Positions 1-8,213 of a DNA stretch of 64,000 nucleotides are shown in pieces. A program made the translations under genes and the position numbers. The first letter of the stretch is position 1. Each line of letters starts with the position of its first letter. Source of the stretch: Neobacillus rhizophilus (GTDB taxonomy: Bacteria; Bacillota; Bacilli; Bacillales; Cytobacillaceae); NCBI RefSeq assembly GCF_018343535.1, contig NZ_JAGYPF010000003.1:732580-796579 (forward strand). Reading direction: 5' to 3'. Under the pieces are notes generated by a model. That model was not told the origin of the DNA and searched no databases. It saw nothing but the letters and a program-made list of their open reading frames with translations.

Positions 1-966
1 CGTGCGAACACCAAGGCCATATCCATAACCTTTTAAAGCATCCCAATTATAATACCTCAAAAGTTCTGGTGATAGATGGTTGGTAGTCATGAGCTCAATG
101 GTTTTCCGCCCTAAAATGCGAACACCATCCATCTCTCCTCCATTCGCCAGCATATGTCCGAAGCGGCTATAGTCTTCTAGCGTAGACAGAAGTCCCCCGC
201 CGCCGCTTTCAATAAGAGTACCCGGCTGGTAGCGTGCATCCATGCTGGTATTTTTTATTAACGGGCCTTCTTCGTTACGGTCATATAAGCTGCAAAGCCG
301 GTGCTTCTTCTCTTCAGGAATCTTGAAAAATGTATCCTTCATTCCAAGCGGGTCAAAGATTTCCTCCTTTAAAAATTGCCCAAAGGTTTTCCCGGCCAAC
401 ACCTCGATCAATGCACCTAGAATATCATGGCTAAATCCGTAATGCCAACGTGTCCCCGGTTCAAATGCTAGCGGAATGGAAGCAAGAGTTTTTGACAAGT
501 TACGTACGTTCCATTCCTGGCTTTCAGCTTCTGTCTCTAACCTCTTGGCCACCTGGCGTTCCGTTTCAAAGAGGTTTCCTGCGTATGTCAGCCCGGATGT
601 CATCATAAATAAGTCTTTAAGGGTAATAGACCTTGCTGCAGGCACTATTTCAATCTCATTATCTTTGCCAGTTTGATAGACTTGAGGATTTTTAAATTCT
701 GGCAGATACTCTTCAAGCGGATCATTTAGCAAGAAGAGGCCGCGCTCATATAACATTAAAGCAGCCACGCAGGTAATCACTTTTGAGTTTGAATAGATTC
801 GATAAATGGTATCGGGTGCAATAGGCTTTTTTGTTTCCAGGTCCGCATAGCCGACATAATCTTCAAAAACAACTTCCCCTTTATGCATGACCGATAAAGC
901 ACAGCCTGCAGGACCGTTTTCTACAAATCTCTTTAATAACGGGCTTAGTCTATGTAACGATTCCAA
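1..966 (-). CDS. serine beta-lactamase-like hydrolase/esterase (partial, 3' end outside window)
   Basis: A penicillin-binding-protein/class C beta-lactamase fold hydrolase. The first ~322 residues are visible and the C-terminus lies beyond base 1. I chose a TTG start at 966 because AGGAGAGG lies about 6 bases upstream and no ATG fits. The nucleophile motif S-N-S-K (SxxK) is at residues 59-62. A second motif, W-H-Y-G-F-S near residue 163, is the EstB-type equivalent of Y-x-N. The pattern L-x-x-M-x-S-G-L-x-Y near 119-128 is typical of this esterase group. Family members act as esterases, D-aminopeptidases or beta-lactamases, so the substrate is not predictable. It stands alone, upstream of a decayed gap. 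Confidence 0.82.
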   Translation of the reverse strand, partial: MESLHRLSPLLKRFVENGPAGCALSVMHKGEVVFEDYVGYADLETKKPIAPDTIYRIYSNSKVITCVAALMLYERGLFLLNDPLEEYLPEFKNPQVYQTGKDNEIEIVPAARSITLKDLFMMTSGLTYAGNLFETERQVAKRLETEAESQEWNVRNLSKTLASIPLAFEPGTRWHYGFSHDILGALIEVLAGKTFGQFLKEEIFDPLGMKDTFFKIPEEKKHRLCSLYDRNEEGPLIKNTSMDARYQPGTLIESGGGGLLSTLEDYSRFGHMLANGGEMDGVRILGRKTIELMTTNHLSPELLRYYNWDALKGYGYGLGVRT

Positions 967-1499
967 CTGCTTCCTCTCCTTTTTGAAGCGTTTTCAATAT
1001 TCATTATAGTATAATTTTGGTAAAATCATAATGATTAACATTTCTCAATTACTTGTTTCCTATTCTTCTATAAGTTTGTCTCTTCAAGAAAACCCTCTTT
1101 TTCAAGCATAAATAGAGTGCGTGTCACAGCCCGAAATATGCGGAAGAGCAAACAACCAATTGGTAGTAATTGGCACTCTCTTCACTTTCTAGAAGTAATA
1201 CCTTACTACCTTATTAGATGTCTGTCCACCCTCTGAATCCCGAATAATCTCAAACCGGTATACACCCAATGATTCCATTGCTTTGCAGACTGTGGGCAAA
1301 TACGGGTTCGGCCCAATAACGAATCGACCTTTTGCCGTTACTCAAAGACGCTTTTACTAGCAGAGGATACTGAATGTCGAAGGTCTGTTTCGAATATTCC
1401 TCTGTTTGCAATTTCTGCCTGAGCGATTAATTAATCCAGAGATGTCGTTCCCTTATAAAAATTTCCATGGTTGGCCATATTATGGTTTCTCATAAATAA
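967..1499. other. gene-free gap with decayed sequence
   Basis: No intact gene is visible. The stretch holds a degenerate copy of the window's ~70-bp palindromic repeat (1113-1179) and otherwise AT-rich sequence with stops in all frames. It separates the hydrolase start from the palindrome that ends the MFS gene. Confidence 0.5.
1113..1179. repeat. degenerate copy of ~70-bp palindromic repeat (copy R1)
   Basis: It aligns along its length with the copy at 1500-1566: it begins GAGTGC-GTGTCAC and ends GGTAGTAATTGGCACTC. Several changes in the middle and arms weaken the hairpin. It is probably an old copy of the dispersed family also seen at 26.5, 28.1, 47.9 and 63.4 kb. Confidence 0.5.
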
Positions 1500-1566
1500 A
1501 AAAGTGCCTGCCATCAACCGAATATAGTCTAGTAGTACCGACAAATTACAGGTAGTGACTGGCACC
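1500..1566. repeat. ~70-bp palindromic repeat (copy R2), probable terminator of the MFS gene
   Basis: Imperfect inverted repeat with outer arms AAAGTGCCTG and GACTGGCACC. Read from the minus strand it ends GGCAGGCACTTTTTT, so it would also act as a rho-independent terminator for the MFS gene that stops at 1592. It belongs to the dispersed family described in the findings. Confidence 0.7.
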
Positions 1567-1591
1567 TATTTAGAAGTGATCCAAAAAGTCT

Positions 1592-2905
1592 CTAAATCAC
1601 ATGATTAAGATCCTCAGAAATTACTTGTTTATTATCCTTTAATTCTTGTAAATAAACAGGAATGTATGCGATAGCTCCTAGTAATCCCGTGCCAACAAGG
1701 AAGAGAAACCCGCTGGCAAAAGAACCTGTTGCATCTACTAAATAGCCGATAACTAACGGGACAATGGCAGCCCAAATATATCCCATCCCGTTAAATACCC
1801 CGCCAGCTGTAGCAATATTCCAACTATTCGCCACCCTCTGCAGTGCAGAATGCCCTACAAATGCACCAATGTACACAACTCCTGTTGCAAAAGAAAGTAG
1901 CGTAATAATGAGGGTGCTATTTTGAAATAATGTGACAACATACATCAAAGCAGAGGCAATGGTAAGAGCTGCAATTAATATCCAATTTCGATTTTTCAAA
2001 CGGTCTGCCAGCGGACTTACCGTCAGCATAAGAATAACACTACATATCCATGGCAATGCCGACAAGAAGCTACTTTTGACAAAACTGATATGTAATTCTT
2101 TCGTTAGATAGGTTGGAAGCCAGGCAATGAGACCCCAGATAAACCCATTACCAAGACAGTTACCAGCCACTAAAAACCAGTAATCATGGCGCTTCCAAAC
2201 AGAAGGTTTATTTTCAGCCTGGACATTGTTCTTTACCTCTAATCCTTCACCAATATGCTGTAATTCCCATTTGCTTATGGACGGATGATCAGAAGGCTTA
2301 TCATACACATAGCGATAAATGAGGACAATCGGAATAATCAAGCCGATAATCCCAAAGACAAAGAAATTAGCCCGCCAGCCTAGAGAAGCTGTCATTTGTC
2401 CCAATAATGGAAGAGTAATGACAGGAGCTAACGTAAGCCCTACCAGCCAGATTGCATTAGCGAAGTTTCTTTCTGAAGACGGAAACCAGCGCATAATCAA
2501 TCGGTCTGTCGTCGGAGTAAGCGGGGATTCAGCAAACCCTAAAATGGCTCGAAAAACAAGCATAAGGATAAACACAGAAGTAAATCCCATAAGAACCATA
2601 ATTACAGCCCAGGAAATACAGCTAAAGATAAGGATAACCCGCGCACCTAGCTTATCTGAAATCGCTCCCGTAATAAAGTTAGCCAAACCATAAGGGAGTA
2701 GAAAAAACGTCATTAACAACCCTTGGGCGGCGAAATCACCCGTAATGCCCAAGGCATCGGTAAAAGGTTTATCCGCTAAAAGGATGGTAATATTGGATCT
2801 GTCGACATAGGCAACTAAATACAAAAAAAACAGAGAAAAAGCAATTCCGTATCTTTTTTTGGTTTTTGCAGCTTCCACAACTGAATTTGGCACTATTCTA
2901 TTCAT
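1592..2905 (-). CDS. MFS transporter, anion:cation symporter (ACS) type
   Basis: A major facilitator protein of about 437 residues with twelve predicted membrane segments. The N-terminal stretch Y-V-D-R-S-N-I and the loop G-A-I-S-D-K-L-G-A-R match the ACS family, which imports organic anions such as glucarate, hexuronates or aromatic acids. The ATG at 2905 has GAAAGGG directly abutting it, while an in-frame TTG three codons upstream (2914) lacks any ribosome binding site, so the start is uncertain. The upstream region is a near copy of the region before the Baeyer-Villiger monooxygenase operon, including a shared operator, so I infer co-regulation with ketone catabolism. Its substrate could be the ketone-derived acid. 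The R2 palindrome follows. Confidence 0.88.
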   Translation of the reverse strand: MNRIVPNSVVEAAKTKKRYGIAFSLFFLYLVAYVDRSNITILLADKPFTDALGITGDFAAQGLLMTFFLLPYGLANFITGAISDKLGARVILIFSCISWAVIMVLMGFTSVFILMLVFRAILGFAESPLTPTTDRLIMRWFPSSERNFANAIWLVGLTLAPVITLPLLGQMTASLGWRANFFVFGIIGLIIPIVLIYRYVYDKPSDHPSISKWELQHIGEGLEVKNNVQAENKPSVWKRHDYWFLVAGNCLGNGFIWGLIAWLPTYLTKELHISFVKSSFLSALPWICSVILMLTVSPLADRLKNRNWILIAALTIASALMYVVTLFQNSTLIITLLSFATGVVYIGAFVGHSALQRVANSWNIATAGGVFNGMGYIWAAIVPLVIGYLVDATGSFASGFLFLVGTGLLGAIAYIPVYLQELKDNKQVISEDLNHVI

Positions 2906-3030
2906 CCCTTTCAAAGATTGCTACTATTATTTAGCTATCTACTATTTAGTCAATAATTGTTTATATTACTAACAAATAAATCTTAATAATTTTGTATTCT
3001 CTAACTTCTCTTAACCAACTAAACTATAAA

Positions 3031-3087
3031 TATTTCACATCCTTTGTAATCGCTTTATTAAACTTGTAATACAATCATACAAGATAG
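3031..3087 (-). promoter_or_regulatory. promoter/operator region duplicated at 21171-21227
   Basis: These 57 bases are identical to 21171-21227. They contain TTGTAATACAA inside a larger dyad CTTGTA-N9-TACAAG (3063-3083), the form expected for FCD-subfamily GntR operators. The site lies upstream of the MFS gene, as its twin lies upstream of the monooxygenase operon. The GntR encoded at 21413-22123 is the likely binder (inference). Confidence 0.65.
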
Positions 3088-3214
3088 AAATGTTACTATC
3101 AATATATTTTTTAAAATTTTCTAAATCTTCTACTGTTTTCATTCTTTTTCAGTATGGCCTTCATTCCCACTGAAATGTGATAAAGTATGAATAAAATGCT
3201 TGTAAGCGTAAAAT

Positions 3215-3243
3215 AATCCCCACCTGTTAATCAGATGGGGATT
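3215..3243 (-). terminator. terminator hairpin after the VOC gene
   Basis: Arms AATCCCCACCTG and CAGATGGGGATT (one mismatch) enclose a 5-base loop, followed on the minus strand by ATTATTTTA. It ends the ligase-SBP-crotonase-VOC operon. Near copies follow gntR (21329) and glcF (22544). Confidence 0.75.
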
Positions 3244-3284
3244 CGATTACTTTATAGATAACTTATTACTTATCGTTCGTTATT

Positions 3285-3692
3285 TTAACTTTTTTGAGCT
3301 CTTGGCTCATTATTTTCGGGTGCCAATTCAATGAGGACACCGTATGCATCCTTTGGATGGATAAATGAAAAATGCGTTCTGTCGAGTATGTTTAAATTCT
3401 CTTTCCTAAGTTTTGCGACAGCTTCTTTATAATCGGGATAACAGAAACAAACATGGTGAATGCCTTCTCCATGCTTCGCTATATATTTCGCAATCACACT
3501 TTCTTCAGATGTGGGCTCCATAAGATACAAATGAAAATCACCTATTTGAACCACAACGTCCCGATACGATTCGGACGGCGCACTACCGATTTCTGAAATG
3601 ACACCGCCAAACTTTTCCCCGAAGAAACGTGATGCTTCTTCAAGATCTTTTACAGCAATCGCGAGATAAGGTACTTGCGTTACTTTGTTCAC
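3285..3692 (-). CDS. VOC family protein, methylmalonyl-CoA epimerase-like
   Basis: A 135-residue glyoxalase/bleomycin-resistance (vicinal oxygen chelate) fold protein. The pattern F-G-E-K-F-G and the segment G-I-H-H-V-C-F (around residue 76) resemble methylmalonyl/ethylmalonyl-CoA epimerases, where the histidine is a metal ligand. The GTG start at 3692 is supported by AAGGAGG eight bases upstream. It is the last gene of an operon with an acyl-CoA ligase and a crotonase, so it probably acts on a CoA thioester. The exact substrate is unknown. A strong terminator follows. Confidence 0.8.
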   Translation of the reverse strand: MNKVTQVPYLAIAVKDLEEASRFFGEKFGGVISEIGSAPSESYRDVVVQIGDFHLYLMEPTSEESVIAKYIAKHGEGIHHVCFCYPDYKEAVAKLRKENLNILDRTHFSFIHPKDAYGVLIELAPENNEPRAQKS

Positions 3693-3785
3693 TCCATAAT
3701 CCTCCTTAAAATTATAAATAGATTAATATTCATGGGAGCTTCTTTAAATGAACTCATTATTAGACTCCTTTCTTAAAGCGTATTG

Positions 3786-4565
3786 TTACCTCCCTATATA
3801 TTTCGCTTCACGTTTCTCTTTAAATGCCGCGATGCCTTCCTTATAATCCTCTGTCTGCATCATAATCACTTGGGTTAACCGTTCCAATTCCAACATCTCA
3901 TCTAAGTCGGAAACGAAGGACTGATTCACTAGCTTCTTCGTCATTTCGTAGGCTTTGCTAGGACCGTTTGCATATTTACTAACAAACTCCATCGCTTTTT
4001 CTTCAAATTCATCAGCTTGAATTACTCGATTTACAATCCCCCATTCGAACGCTTGCTTCGCATCGATTGGTTCTGCGCTGAAAAGCAGTTCCTTTGCCCG
4101 CTGCGCACCAACAATACGAGGTAGGAAGTATGATCCTCCTCCATCTGTTACAAGGCCAATTTTTGTAAAGCTCATAATAAATTTACTTCCTTCAGCTGCA
4201 ATGATCATGTCACATGAGAGAGCGTAGTTAAAGGCAGCTCCAGCCGCATAGCCGTGGACAAGCGCAATAACAGGTTTCTCAAATGAACGAATTGCCATAA
4301 CTAATTCGTTCGTATGCTCTAAAGCATCATAAACACTCGTTCCTCCAAGCTTATGAAAGCCTTTTACATCCCCACCTGCACTGAACGCACGCCCAGCGCC
4401 TTGAATCGTCACAACTCGGACATCGTCATTATTTCTTGCTTCTTTCAGTGCATCTATTATGCCTTGCTTCATTTCATAACTGAATGCATTCAAAGAATCG
4501 GGACGATTTAAAGTTAACTTCATGATGCCATTTTCAACTTTTACTAATAAATGTTCGTTTCCCAT
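3786..4565 (-). CDS. enoyl-CoA hydratase/isomerase (crotonase family)
   Basis: A 259-residue crotonase. The oxyanion-hole segment G-R-A-F-S-A-G-G-D is near residue 65. The segment I-G-L-V-T-D-G-G-G near residue 138 carries an aspartate in the position typical of the PaaG-like isomerase branch rather than the glutamate of classical hydratases, so it may isomerise rather than hydrate. The ATG at 4565 has AAGGTGG seven bases upstream; a GTG four codons earlier would overlap that site. It lies between a binding-protein gene and the VOC gene in one operon, fitting beta-oxidation-like processing of a CoA-activated acid. Confidence 0.87.
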   Translation of the reverse strand: MGNEHLLVKVENGIMKLTLNRPDSLNAFSYEMKQGIIDALKEARNNDDVRVVTIQGAGRAFSAGGDVKGFHKLGGTSVYDALEHTNELVMAIRSFEKPVIALVHGYAAGAAFNYALSCDMIIAAEGSKFIMSFTKIGLVTDGGGSYFLPRIVGAQRAKELLFSAEPIDAKQAFEWGIVNRVIQADEFEEKAMEFVSKYANGPSKAYEMTKKLVNQSFVSDLDEMLELERLTQVIMMQTEDYKEGIAAFKEKREAKYIGR

Positions 4566-4648
4566 TAAAAAAACCACCTTAATATTTATTTTGAAAATTA
4601 CAAATATTTACAATAGATCTACCCAAGCCATCAAGGTTTGTTAAAGTT

Positions 4649-6211
4649 TTACTTTTCTAACCAAATTGTCGAAAAAACTCCTTTGGCCATCATATTTTGC
4701 TCATAGCCTTTTAGTTTAGGGCTTGTAGCATCTATCGCCGAAGGAAATAAAAGAGGAATGACTCTCGCTTCTTCCAGAAGAGCTTGTCTCCCAATCTCAT
4801 GGTATACCTTAGCTCGTTCCTTTAGATCATCGTTTAAAACAGCTTCCGAAAGAAGTGAATCGATTTCTTGAGAACCACCTCCAAGATTGTAATAACTATT
4901 TTTAGAATACTGAGAGTTGGTAAGCATTTGTGGGTCAGGTTTTCCAGTCGCAGATGCTAAAAATGCAGGTGTCCCCTTTTCAGCAAAAAAAGTAGAAACC
5001 GCTGCAGTTAATTCCATTGATTGGAGATTTACCTCAATACCTATTTCTTTTAATTGACCTTTAATTGCCTCCGCTAGTCTACTTTCATAAGCTGAAGAAT
5101 AGTGAAGTAAAGTAAATGAGGGATTTTTAAGGCCCGATTCCTGCAATAGTTTCTTAGCTTTTTTTGGATTATATTCGATTTTAGCTTCATTATCATGTGC
5201 CCAGTGTCCACTTGGAAAATCACCATATGCAGGCTCGCCGTCACCAAAGTTAATGGATCTAACTAGCGCTTCACGGTTAATGCCATGTTGAACTGCTAAT
5301 CTAAATGATTTGTTGTTAAATGGTTCTATGTTTCTATTAAGATATAGTTGTGGACGTTTCATTCCTAATATTTTTTTAACTACTATTTTGGGATCGTTTT
5401 CTAAATTTGATAGATTTGCTGCATTAATGTTAAAGGCTAAATCTATTTCTCCTGATTTTAAAGCATTAATTCTTGTATTTTCGTCGGCTATAATTTTGAT
5501 GGTCATTTTATCCAGATAAGGTTTTCCTTCCTGCCAATAATCCTCAAATGCCGCCAAAACAATTTCTCCATTTGGAACCCGGCTTACAAACTTATAGGGG
5601 CCTGCACCTACTGGATGCTGGGAATAATTATCTCCATTTTCCTTTACGGCAGTCGGGGAAACCATCATTCCGGCATAATCTGATAATACTAATATAAGAG
5701 AGGTATCAGGTTGCATTAAGTGAAATTTCACTGTCAATGGATCGACTACTTCTACACTCTCTATATTTTTCAACTCCGAAACATTCGAATTATCAGAATT
5801 CACTCGCTCGATATTAAATTTAACCGCTTCTGCATCAAACGTCGTTCCATCGTGGAATTTAACATTTTCTTGTAAATGAAAAACGACCGTTTTTTCATCG
5901 GTAAATTCCCATGATTTCGCAAGTCCAGGTTGTGGTTCAAGTTTTTGATTAAAGGTGACTAGCGTGTCATATACTGGCCAAAGTAATGACTGATCTCCTC
6001 CTGAGCTTGACTTAATCGGATCGTAATTACTAATATCCGTGCTATATCCCAGTACAGCCTCTCCACCCTTTTGCGGTTTTTCTTCTTTTGCATTATCATT
6101 TGAAACATGTTTATTTTCCGAGCCTGACTTAGAAGAACACCCCACCACGGTCATCGTGAAAGCTAATAAAAGTAATAATCTAACAAAAAACAGAATCTGG
6201 AGTTTATACAT
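4649..6211 (-). CDS. ABC transporter substrate-binding lipoprotein, peptide/nickel (SBP_bac_5) family
   Basis: A 520-residue extracellular binding protein. The N-terminus is a lipoprotein signal with hydrophobic core and lipobox V-V-G-C around residue 25, followed by a Ser/Asn/Lys-rich linker. The body closely resembles the second binding protein at 14083-15660, for example in D-A-E-A-V-K-F-N-I-E-R-V. An AGGAG site eight bases upstream supports the ATG at 6211. No permease or ATPase genes are adjacent; it sits between the CoA ligase (34-base gap) and the crotonase. It probably feeds the Dpp-type transporter at 10-14 kb and brings in the acid, or its precursor, that the ligase activates (inference). 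Confidence 0.87.
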   Translation of the reverse strand: MYKLQILFFVRLLLLLAFTMTVVGCSSKSGSENKHVSNDNAKEEKPQKGGEAVLGYSTDISNYDPIKSSSGGDQSLLWPVYDTLVTFNQKLEPQPGLAKSWEFTDEKTVVFHLQENVKFHDGTTFDAEAVKFNIERVNSDNSNVSELKNIESVEVVDPLTVKFHLMQPDTSLILVLSDYAGMMVSPTAVKENGDNYSQHPVGAGPYKFVSRVPNGEIVLAAFEDYWQEGKPYLDKMTIKIIADENTRINALKSGEIDLAFNINAANLSNLENDPKIVVKKILGMKRPQLYLNRNIEPFNNKSFRLAVQHGINREALVRSINFGDGEPAYGDFPSGHWAHDNEAKIEYNPKKAKKLLQESGLKNPSFTLLHYSSAYESRLAEAIKGQLKEIGIEVNLQSMELTAAVSTFFAEKGTPAFLASATGKPDPQMLTNSQYSKNSYYNLGGGSQEIDSLLSEAVLNDDLKERAKVYHEIGRQALLEEARVIPLLFPSAIDATSPKLKGYEQNMMAKGVFSTIWLEK

Positions 6212-6245
6212 GACATCATCTCCTTTGTAAAATTTCTATATAATT

Positions 6246-7913
6246 TTATCTTTGTTTCTGTTCTTGTACTTCTTGAAGCTTTCTCCAAAGAATCTTTCCA
6301 CTTCCTGACGTCGGAAGCTTATCTAAAAATTGGACAACTCTTGGATATTTGTAAGCCGCCATTTGCTTTTTTGACCAGGTGATAATCTCTTCTTCTGTTG
6401 TATTCTCCTTACATTTCTCATTTAAAACAATGAAAGCCTTTACCGTCTCACCTCTTCTTGGATCAGGAACCCCAATTACGCAAGCGTGTTTAACAGCAGG
6501 GTGTTTATATAGAAGTGATTCAACCTCTGCAGGCCATACTTTAAATCCAGACGCATTAATCATCCGTTTTACACGGTCAACCATAAAGAAATATCCTTCT
6601 TCGTCATAAAAAGCAATGTCTCCTGTTCTAAAAAATGTCTTCCCATCTAACTGAATAAATGCGTTAGCTGTATCTTCAGACCTATTCCAGTAGCCTTTAA
6701 AAACTTGGGGTCCATTTAAAATTACTTCTCCTTCTTCATTTGGCCCCAATTCTATCATGGTGTTTGGATCAATAATCCTAGCGTCAACATCAAATTGCGG
6801 TACACCCATGCATTGTATTTTCGGTCGATCTCTTGGATTCATGTGTGTCTGTGCAATCGTTTCAGATAATCCATACCCTTCCCCATATTCAATACCAGTT
6901 AACTGATAAAGCTTTTCACCAACTGCCTTCGGTAATGCTGCGCCACCTCCACTAATGGATTTCAACGATTTCAGATTATAGTCTGATAAATTGGGATTTG
7001 CCAAGAAATCAACCAACATTGTCGCGATACATATCCAATGCGTACAACTATAACGCTCAATTAATTTCCCTGCCGTGTCCCGATCCCATCTAGTCATAAC
7101 AATAATCGTTCCACCTGTATAAATCGGTGTATTCATAAGGTGTTGCAAGCCGGTTACATGGAAAAATGGAAGAATCGCTAAGCTTACCGCACTTGGCGAA
7201 TGTTGCGACCATAAACTCGCACCAAAAATGTTGCTTTGCATTGTCTTATGGGTATGCATGCACCCTTTTGGCTTTCCTGTTGTCCCCGATGTATACGGCA
7301 AGCAGCATAAATCTTCTGATTTCGCCTCACTTGGATTCGGTATACTTCCAAGGGCCAATGCTTCTTCCCACTCGATCATATGAGGTGAATCAAACACAAC
7401 CCTTTTTTTGACGACAACGTCTGGAATCGAATAGTCAAGTCCTTGCTGAGCATAATCCGCATACGTAGCAACGATGATTTGCTCTAACGGCGTTTTTCCA
7501 AGACTTGGATGGATATGTTCGATTAATTCTTGCCCAGCAATAGCGATCTTCGCTCCACAATCGGTTAAATAGAAGGCAACCTCATCTTTAACATTCATTG
7601 GATTAACCGGTACGACTACTGCATCAACTCGCAAGATGGCGTAAAAGGAAATAATATATTGCGGAGAATTTTGCATATAAAGAGCAACACGATCTCCTTT
7701 AGAAACCCCTAGGTTTTTTTGCAAAAAACCTGCTAGCCTATTTACTTCATTAGATAGCTGTTTGTAAGAAATTTCTGTTCCGTAATAAATAATCGCTGTT
7801 TTATCAGGGTAACGTGCAGTGGTTACCTCTAAATTGTGATGCACCGTTGATTTCGGAACTGGTAACGATGTTCCCAAACGTTTAGGCCAAAATTCATAAT
7901 GTCTTGTCATCAT
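6246..7913 (-). CDS. acyl-CoA synthetase (AMP-forming), medium/long-chain fatty acid or aryl acid type
   Basis: A 555-residue ANL-superfamily ligase that activates a carboxylic acid as acyl-AMP and then the CoA thioester. The phosphate-binding motif YTSGTTGKPKG is at 207-217, G-Y-G-L-S-E-T lies in the middle, and the C-terminal P-T-S-G-S-G-K-I carries the catalytic lysine. The start is taken at ATG 7913, with GGTGG seven bases upstream; the frame stays open further but without a site. First gene of the ligase-SBP-crotonase-VOC operon and next to an IclR regulator. The substrate is not readable from sequence. A dicarboxylic or hydroxy acid from ring-opened cyclic ketones is possible but speculative. 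Confidence 0.88.
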   Translation of the reverse strand: MMTRHYEFWPKRLGTSLPVPKSTVHHNLEVTTARYPDKTAIIYYGTEISYKQLSNEVNRLAGFLQKNLGVSKGDRVALYMQNSPQYIISFYAILRVDAVVVPVNPMNVKDEVAFYLTDCGAKIAIAGQELIEHIHPSLGKTPLEQIIVATYADYAQQGLDYSIPDVVVKKRVVFDSPHMIEWEEALALGSIPNPSEAKSEDLCCLPYTSGTTGKPKGCMHTHKTMQSNIFGASLWSQHSPSAVSLAILPFFHVTGLQHLMNTPIYTGGTIIVMTRWDRDTAGKLIERYSCTHWICIATMLVDFLANPNLSDYNLKSLKSISGGGAALPKAVGEKLYQLTGIEYGEGYGLSETIAQTHMNPRDRPKIQCMGVPQFDVDARIIDPNTMIELGPNEEGEVILNGPQVFKGYWNRSEDTANAFIQLDGKTFFRTGDIAFYDEEGYFFMVDRVKRMINASGFKVWPAEVESLLYKHPAVKHACVIGVPDPRRGETVKAFIVLNEKCKENTTEEEIITWSKKQMAAYKYPRVVQFLDKLPTSGSGKILWRKLQEVQEQKQR

Positions 7914-7967
7914 AAAAAGCCACCGCCAATAATAGATTTTTTTACAAAAAACCAACTTTTCCCTTCT

Positions 7968-8130
7968 CGACAACAATCCTCAAAAGCTTCGAAAATGAGT
8001 TCGCCACTAAGTACACGCTTCACCATTTGATAGGGTCCAGCTGCAACAGGATTATGGATTATTCAGTAAAGAAATCGATGACTAATCTATGAAGTCTAAT
8101 TTGACAGCGTTACATCCGCGTTGAGAAAAT
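7968..8130 (-). pseudogene. remnant of a peptide-type ABC substrate-binding protein gene
   Basis: Reading the minus strand gives a piece, around A-A-G-P-Y-Q-M-V-K-R-V, that aligns with the binding proteins at 4649 and 14083 (H-P-x-G-A-G-P-(Y/F)-K-x-V). A second short stretch A-V-K-L-D-F matches the earlier A-V-K-F-N-I segment. The two are joined by an internal deletion, with frameshifts and stops. It is a third, dead member of this binding-protein family, directly upstream of the ligase gene. Confidence 0.65.
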
Positions 8131-8213
8131 CTTAAGTTTCTTAAGGTTTAACTTTCCGAAATTTATCAAACAGAGCTTATACGCCGCCATTTTTTCTTTG
8201 GCACATGCTTTAC

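Noticed and set aside
2319..2693. A 124-residue plus-strand frame inside the MFS gene
   Set aside because: It is the reverse-complement shadow of a membrane protein gene, without a ribosome site or family motifs.
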